From NCBI GenBank assembly GCA_046350115.1, contig JAXMAZ010000011.1, positions 124,001 through 188,000 on the forward strand: a stretch of 64,000 nucleotides of DNA, in the 5' to 3' direction. A program made the position numbers and the translations under genes. Each line of letters opens with the position of its first letter. Position 1 is the stretch's first letter. Under the pieces are notes generated by a model, which did not search any database, had not been told where the DNA came from, and saw nothing but the letters and a program-made list of their open reading frames with translations. This stretch comes from JAXMAZ01 sp046350115 (GTDB lineage Bacteria; Planctomycetota; Planctomycetia; Gemmatales; Gemmataceae). Below, one piece after another: positions 61,142 through 64,000 of the stretch.

Positions 61142-61441
61142 TTACGCCCGGCTGATCCGCGTGTTCTCGTCCAACGAGACGCTGGCCAGCTCGCCGTTGT
61201 CCTTGGTGAAGTGGACGGTCGGCACCACGATGTCGTCGGCCGCCACCCGCTCGGTGGTGACGCCGGTGGCCAGGTAGTTCACCCCGCGGAACGCCCCCGC
61301 GGTCTCGGCCGGCCAGGTCTTGGCCCCGACCCGGACGGTCTGCGTGACCCGGATGCGGTCGCCGGCCGTCAGCCCCTTGAGCACCGCCACGGTGTCCGGG
61401 TCGAGCCGGCGGTTGGTCGGCAGGGTCAGGTCGCGGGCCAT
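61142..61441 (-). CDS. Conserved hypothetical protein downstream of ilvN
   Basis: ATG 61441 overlaps the ilvN stop (TGATG), so it is translationally coupled. The 99-residue protein (MARDLTLPTNRRLDPDTVAV, LTAGDRIRVTQTVRVGAKTW, GVNYLATGVTTERVAADDIV) is beta-rich without signal peptide or membrane segment. No family recognised; coupling with acetolactate synthase subunit suggests a shared transcript rather than a shared function. Confidence 0.72.
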   Translation of the reverse strand: MARDLTLPTNRRLDPDTVAVLKGLTAGDRIRVTQTVRVGAKTWPAETAGAFRGVNYLATGVTTERVAADDIVVPTVHFTKDNGELASVSLDENTRISRA

Positions 61442-61935
61442 CACTCGTCCCCCTTGCCCGGGGTGCCGCGGACCATCGCGATCCGCCCGGTCCGGGCCAG
61501 CTCCCTGATGCCGTACGGCCGCATCAGCTCGATGAACGCCTCCACCTTCCCCTCGGTCCCGCTGATCTCCAGCATGATGTCGTCGTGCTGGATGTCCACC
61601 ACCCGGCCGCGGAAGCTCTCGGCCAGCAGGAACACCTCCGGCCGCTGGGCGGCGGTGCAGCCGACCTTGATGAGCATCAGATCCCGCTCGACGAAGTCCT
61701 CCGACGAGATGTCGTCCACCCGGACGCAGGTGACGATCTTGTCGAGCTGCTTGCGGACCTGGTCGAGTACCGTGTCGTCCCCGTGGACGACGAACGTCAT
61801 CCGGGACAGGTCGTGGTGCTCGGTCTCGCCGACCGCCAGGCTGTCGATGTTGAACCCGCGGCTGGCGAGCATGCCGGAGATGTGGGCCAGCACCCCGGGC
61901 TGGTTCTGAACTAACGCCGACAACACGTGACGCAT
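61441..61935 (-). CDS. ilvN: Acetolactate synthase small (regulatory) subunit
   Basis: The 164-residue protein has an N-terminal ACT domain (MRHVLSALVQNQPGVLAHIS, GMLASRGFNIDSLAVGETEH, LSRMTFVVHGDD) and the ALS small-subunit C-terminal domain (RDLMLIKV, EISGTEGKVEAFIELMRPYG, ELARTGRIAMVRG). It binds valine and tunes the large subunit IlvB, which is not in the window. First step of branched-chain amino acid synthesis, cytoplasm. ATG 61935. The downstream hypothetical gene overlaps. Confidence 0.95.
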   Translation of the reverse strand: MRHVLSALVQNQPGVLAHISGMLASRGFNIDSLAVGETEHHDLSRMTFVVHGDDTVLDQVRKQLDKIVTCVRVDDISSEDFVERDLMLIKVGCTAAQRPEVFLLAESFRGRVVDIQHDDIMLEISGTEGKVEAFIELMRPYGIRELARTGRIAMVRGTPGKGDE

Positions 61936-61982
61936 GGGACCGGGAGCCTCCGTGGTTGCTCTGGTTTTACGGACCGGCCCGC

Positions 61983-62026
61983 GCGCCGCAAAGCCCACCC
62001 GGCGCACCGGGTGGGCTTTGCGGCGC
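61983..62026. terminator. 20-bp stem terminator
   Basis: GCGCCGCAAAGCCCACCCGG and its perfect complement surround a CGCA loop, directly after the stop of the FG-GAP gene on the minus strand. Confidence 0.75.
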
Positions 62027-62030
62027 TCAC

Positions 62031-63275
62031 TCACTTCCGCTGTTGAACGATGACGTGGACCCCCTTCTTGTTGGACGTGACCACGTCCGGTAGCCCGTCC
62101 CCGTTGATGTCGGCCACCACGAACTGGGTGCCCACCCCGCTGTCGGGGTCGATCACGTGCGGGACGAAGTTGATGTACCCGTCCCGCTCCTTGACCGCCT
62201 TCAGGTAGTAGACGCGGGCCTCCCACGCCGACCCCGGCTCGCTCCGCCCGTGGCTCCACCACCGCTTGCCCGTCACCAGGTCTTTCAGCCCGTCCCCGTC
62301 GATGTCCACGAAGTGGGCGGCGTGCGTCTCGGACGCCAGCCGGCCGAACAGCTCGACCTTGTCGAACACCGGGTGGGCGGTCTTCTTGTCTGCCCGCTGC
62401 TTGAGCATCCAGACGCCGAACTTGTGGGCGGACGTGCACAGGATGTCGTTCTTCCCGTCCGCGTCGATGTCCACGACGAACATGTCGGCCACCGCGTCCC
62501 CGAACTGGAACGGGTGGAAGGCCCACGGGGTCTTGCCGTCCGGCTTGGCCGGCTGCTCCCACCACCCGGCCTGGCCGCCGGTCGCCGCCCCGCTGGTGAC
62601 GACGTCCACCCGGCCGTCCCCGTTGACGTCCCCGGCCCCGAGGCCGTGGGCGAACATGAACGTGCCCGGGACCGGCTTGCCCGGCTCGCTCGGGGCGGAG
62701 ATCGGGTGCATCACCCACTCGGCCGTCGGGTCGGCCGGGTTCGGGGTGAAGTAGGCCATCTGCCCGTCGTTCCCGTTGGCCGGCTTGCCCTTCGGCTGGA
62801 AGCCCATGACCAGCGCCCGCTTGCCGGTGCCGAACAGGTCGACATAAATCGGCGTCTCGTTGCAGGCGGAGTGCCAGATGACGTGCTTCTTCCAGTGCCC
62901 GGACCCGCCCTTCGGGTTCTCCAGCCAGTAGCACGGGGCGCCGGGGAAGTCGATGACGATCAGGTCCGGGTAGCCGTCCGCGTTCAGGTCTTCGGCCCAG
63001 CAGGCGAACACCTTGCTGTACCCCTTCTCGCCGGTCCCGTAGTTGCCCGGCGGCTGCATCTCGTGCCGCTTCCAGTCCGGCGCCTCGTACCAGAACTCGC
63101 CGACCAGGACGTCGGTCTTGCCGTCCTTGTTCACGTCGGCGACGGCGACCCCCTCGCTGCGGAAGGTGGAATCGAGGACGGTCTTCTGCCAGGTGATGGC
63201 GGGGGCGGGTTTGTCGGCGGCGAGGCCGGAGGCGGCCAGCCCGAACAGGGCGGCGGGCAACAGGAGGCGGCGCAT
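62031..63275 (-). CDS. FG-GAP/VCBS repeat protein, exported
   Basis: ATG 63275 opens a signal peptide (MRRLLLPAALFGLAASGLAA). The 414-residue protein contains at least six calcium-type FG-GAP loops: DVNKDGKTDVLVGE, DLNADGYPDLIVID, DVNGDGRVDVVTSG, DIDADGKNDILCTS, DIDGDGLKDLVTGK and DINGDGLPDVVTSN. It is an integrin-like propeller common in Planctomycetes. Role: binding or scaffold in the envelope. A far longer upstream frame has no signal peptide and is rejected. Confidence 0.9.
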   Translation of the reverse strand: MRRLLLPAALFGLAASGLAADKPAPAITWQKTVLDSTFRSEGVAVADVNKDGKTDVLVGEFWYEAPDWKRHEMQPPGNYGTGEKGYSKVFACWAEDLNADGYPDLIVIDFPGAPCYWLENPKGGSGHWKKHVIWHSACNETPIYVDLFGTGKRALVMGFQPKGKPANGNDGQMAYFTPNPADPTAEWVMHPISAPSEPGKPVPGTFMFAHGLGAGDVNGDGRVDVVTSGAATGGQAGWWEQPAKPDGKTPWAFHPFQFGDAVADMFVVDIDADGKNDILCTSAHKFGVWMLKQRADKKTAHPVFDKVELFGRLASETHAAHFVDIDGDGLKDLVTGKRWWSHGRSEPGSAWEARVYYLKAVKERDGYINFVPHVIDPDSGVGTQFVVADINGDGLPDVVTSNKKGVHVIVQQRK

Positions 63276-63661
63276 CGGGAGGGTTCCTTCGGGAAAGGGG
63301 GCCGGCGGGATGTGAGCGATTATGCGGCGCCGGGGGTCGGTCCGCAAGCGCCCGCGGGCGGGGCGGGTCAGTCCGGCAGGGGGGCGGCCTCCCCGCCGGT
63401 CCGGGTGGCCAGGGCCGAGTGGCGCCGTCGGCCTCGTACCGGAGGAACCGGATTGGCCGGGTACGTTCACGAACACCTCGGCGGTGCGAGCGGAGAGCGG
63501 GTCGTGGGCGAGGGACCGGTATTCACACGTGGCGTTCGGGGAGCAGGCGGCGGCCGTGCGGGCGCTGCCGCCGGTGGCCCGCTTGCATGGGGCTTGCATG
63601 GAGGGAACGGAGCCGGGGGTGCCGGGTGCGGCGGAAGTGCGGGAGAACCGGAAGTTTCGAG
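63276..63661. other. Gene-free stretch, possible integrase remnant next to tRNA-Cys
   Basis: The plus frame near 63500-63590 reads ARDRYSHVAFGEQAAAVRAL, which resembles the end of tyrosine recombinases (Y-x-H-V), directly at the 3' side of tRNA-Cys. No other part of an integrase is found. It is only a weak hint of an old integration; otherwise nothing is seen. Confidence 0.3.
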
Positions 63662-63732
63662 AGGCCCGACCCGGAATCGAACCGGGGATGACGGTTTTGC
63701 AAACCGTTGCCTTACCGCTTGGCGATCGGGCC
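63662..63732 (-). tRNA. tRNA-Cys (anticodon GCA)
   Basis: The minus strand gives acceptor GGCCCGA/TCGGGCC, D-arm, anticodon stem ACGGT/ACCGT with loop TTGCAAA (GCA, Cys), and T-arm CCCGGTTCGATTCCGGG. Discriminator base is U, as expected for tRNA-Cys. No CCA. Confidence 0.93.
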
Positions 63733-63784
63733 TGACGAACAGAACTTTAGCGACGCCGGCCCGGTCGGTCAACGCCGATCGGCG

Positions 63785-64000
63785 TCACGGCTTGAGCGCG
63801 TCCACGGCCAATCCCTGGAGCGCGTGGCGGTACGGGGAGGCGTCCCCGTTCGGGATGCCGGTCCGCTGGATCAGCAGGACGCAGAACAGGTCCTGGGTCG
63901 GGTCCGCCCACCCCTGGGTGCCGAACGCCCCGCCGTGGCCGAACGTGCCGGCGGTCAGCATCCCCGTCACCCCCTTCGGCTCCCGCACCACCGCCCACCC
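63785..64000 (-). CDS. Beta-lactamase/esterase (serine hydrolase) family, C-terminal part
   Basis: The gene enters from beyond the right edge of the window. It ends with GTFGHGGAFGTQGWADPTQD and LFCVLLIQRTG, the typical HxGxxG end of the beta-lactamase-fold EstB/class C family. Stop TGA 63787-63785. Its N-terminus with the S-x-x-K site is outside. Activity (esterase or peptidase) cannot be told. Confidence 0.82.
   Translation of the reverse strand, partial: GWAVVREPKGVTGMLTAGTFGHGGAFGTQGWADPTQDLFCVLLIQRTGIPNGDASPYRHALQGLAVDALKP

Noticed and set aside
59597..61909. A 770-codon plus-strand frame across the selenoprotein 2 and ilvN genes
   Set aside because: Antisense shadow; real genes with families lie on the minus strand.

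Overview
The window is high-GC bacterial DNA that looks like a Planctomycete of the family Gemmataceae. The evidence is two cytochrome-type PSD1 proteins (DUF1549/DUF1553), a DUF1501 Tat protein, a sulfatase, TIGR02996 and TIGR03000 proteins, PQQ-like beta-propellers, a PEP-CTERM-type protein, a Planctomycete-style Ser/Thr (pseudo)kinase, and dense families of paired palindromic repeats between genes. About 60 genes, three tRNA genes and one intact insertion sequence can be supported. Genes lie on both strands in short operons, often convergent, with inverted repeats or hairpins between them.

Layout. 1-12.4 kb: partial PSD1 gene, frameshifted NUDIX gene, TerC membrane protein, an IS5-family element that has split a small GIY-YIG-like gene, pxpC-pxpA (5-oxoproline hydrolysis), manA, tRNA-Asn and tRNA-Gln, a C45 peptidase, a 52-residue lipoprotein and mnmA (frameshifted). 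12.4-22.2 kb: sulfatase, PSD1-DUF1501 pair, a cellulose-binding/GH-like secreted protein, a broken aldo/keto reductase, and a YefM-like/PIN-like toxin-antitoxin pair. 22.2-34.6 kb: CocE-type hydrolase, DUF4259, an SGNH-like membrane protein, a LarA-like DUF2088 protein, phosphoesterase, nucleoside-permease-like MFS transporter, OYE flavoprotein, TIGR03000 methyltransferase and a PQQ propeller. 34.9-46.5 kb: DUF433-DUF5615 pair, NtrC-type regulator, Uma2 nuclease, mutL, a membrane/PQQ fusion, a HicB-like remnant and the dxr-rseP operon. 46.7-57 kb: pseudokinase, SEC-C/TPR protein, TolC-like lipoprotein, TIGR02996 protein, PEP-CTERM protein, esterase. 57-64 kb: a redox cluster with a thioredoxin-like protein and two tandem TlpA-like proteins, then ilvN, an FG-GAP protein, tRNA-Cys and a partial beta-lactamase-fold gene.

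The strongest discovery is the tandem pair at 58018-59319 and 59477-60712. Each TlpA/thioredoxin-fold protein has an in-frame UGA exactly where the first Cys of the WCxxC active site belongs (W-U-G-P-C and W-U-P-P-C). Each UGA is followed, 24 nt later, by the same 7-bp stem with a GGUC loop, which fits a bacterial SECIS element. They read as paralogous selenoproteins that ordinary gene calling would split into four fragments.

A second theme is about ten unrelated families of arm-spacer-inverted-arm repeats. They sit at gene ends, often supply the stop codon itself (for example a shared C-terminal GEPGA tail), and in two or three cases lie inside coding sequence (mutL, a PQQ protein, pxpC). 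Several genes carry single-base frameshifts, some at short C/G runs. This suggests indel errors in a long-read or metagenome assembly rather than decay, and it has been allowed for in the coordinates.
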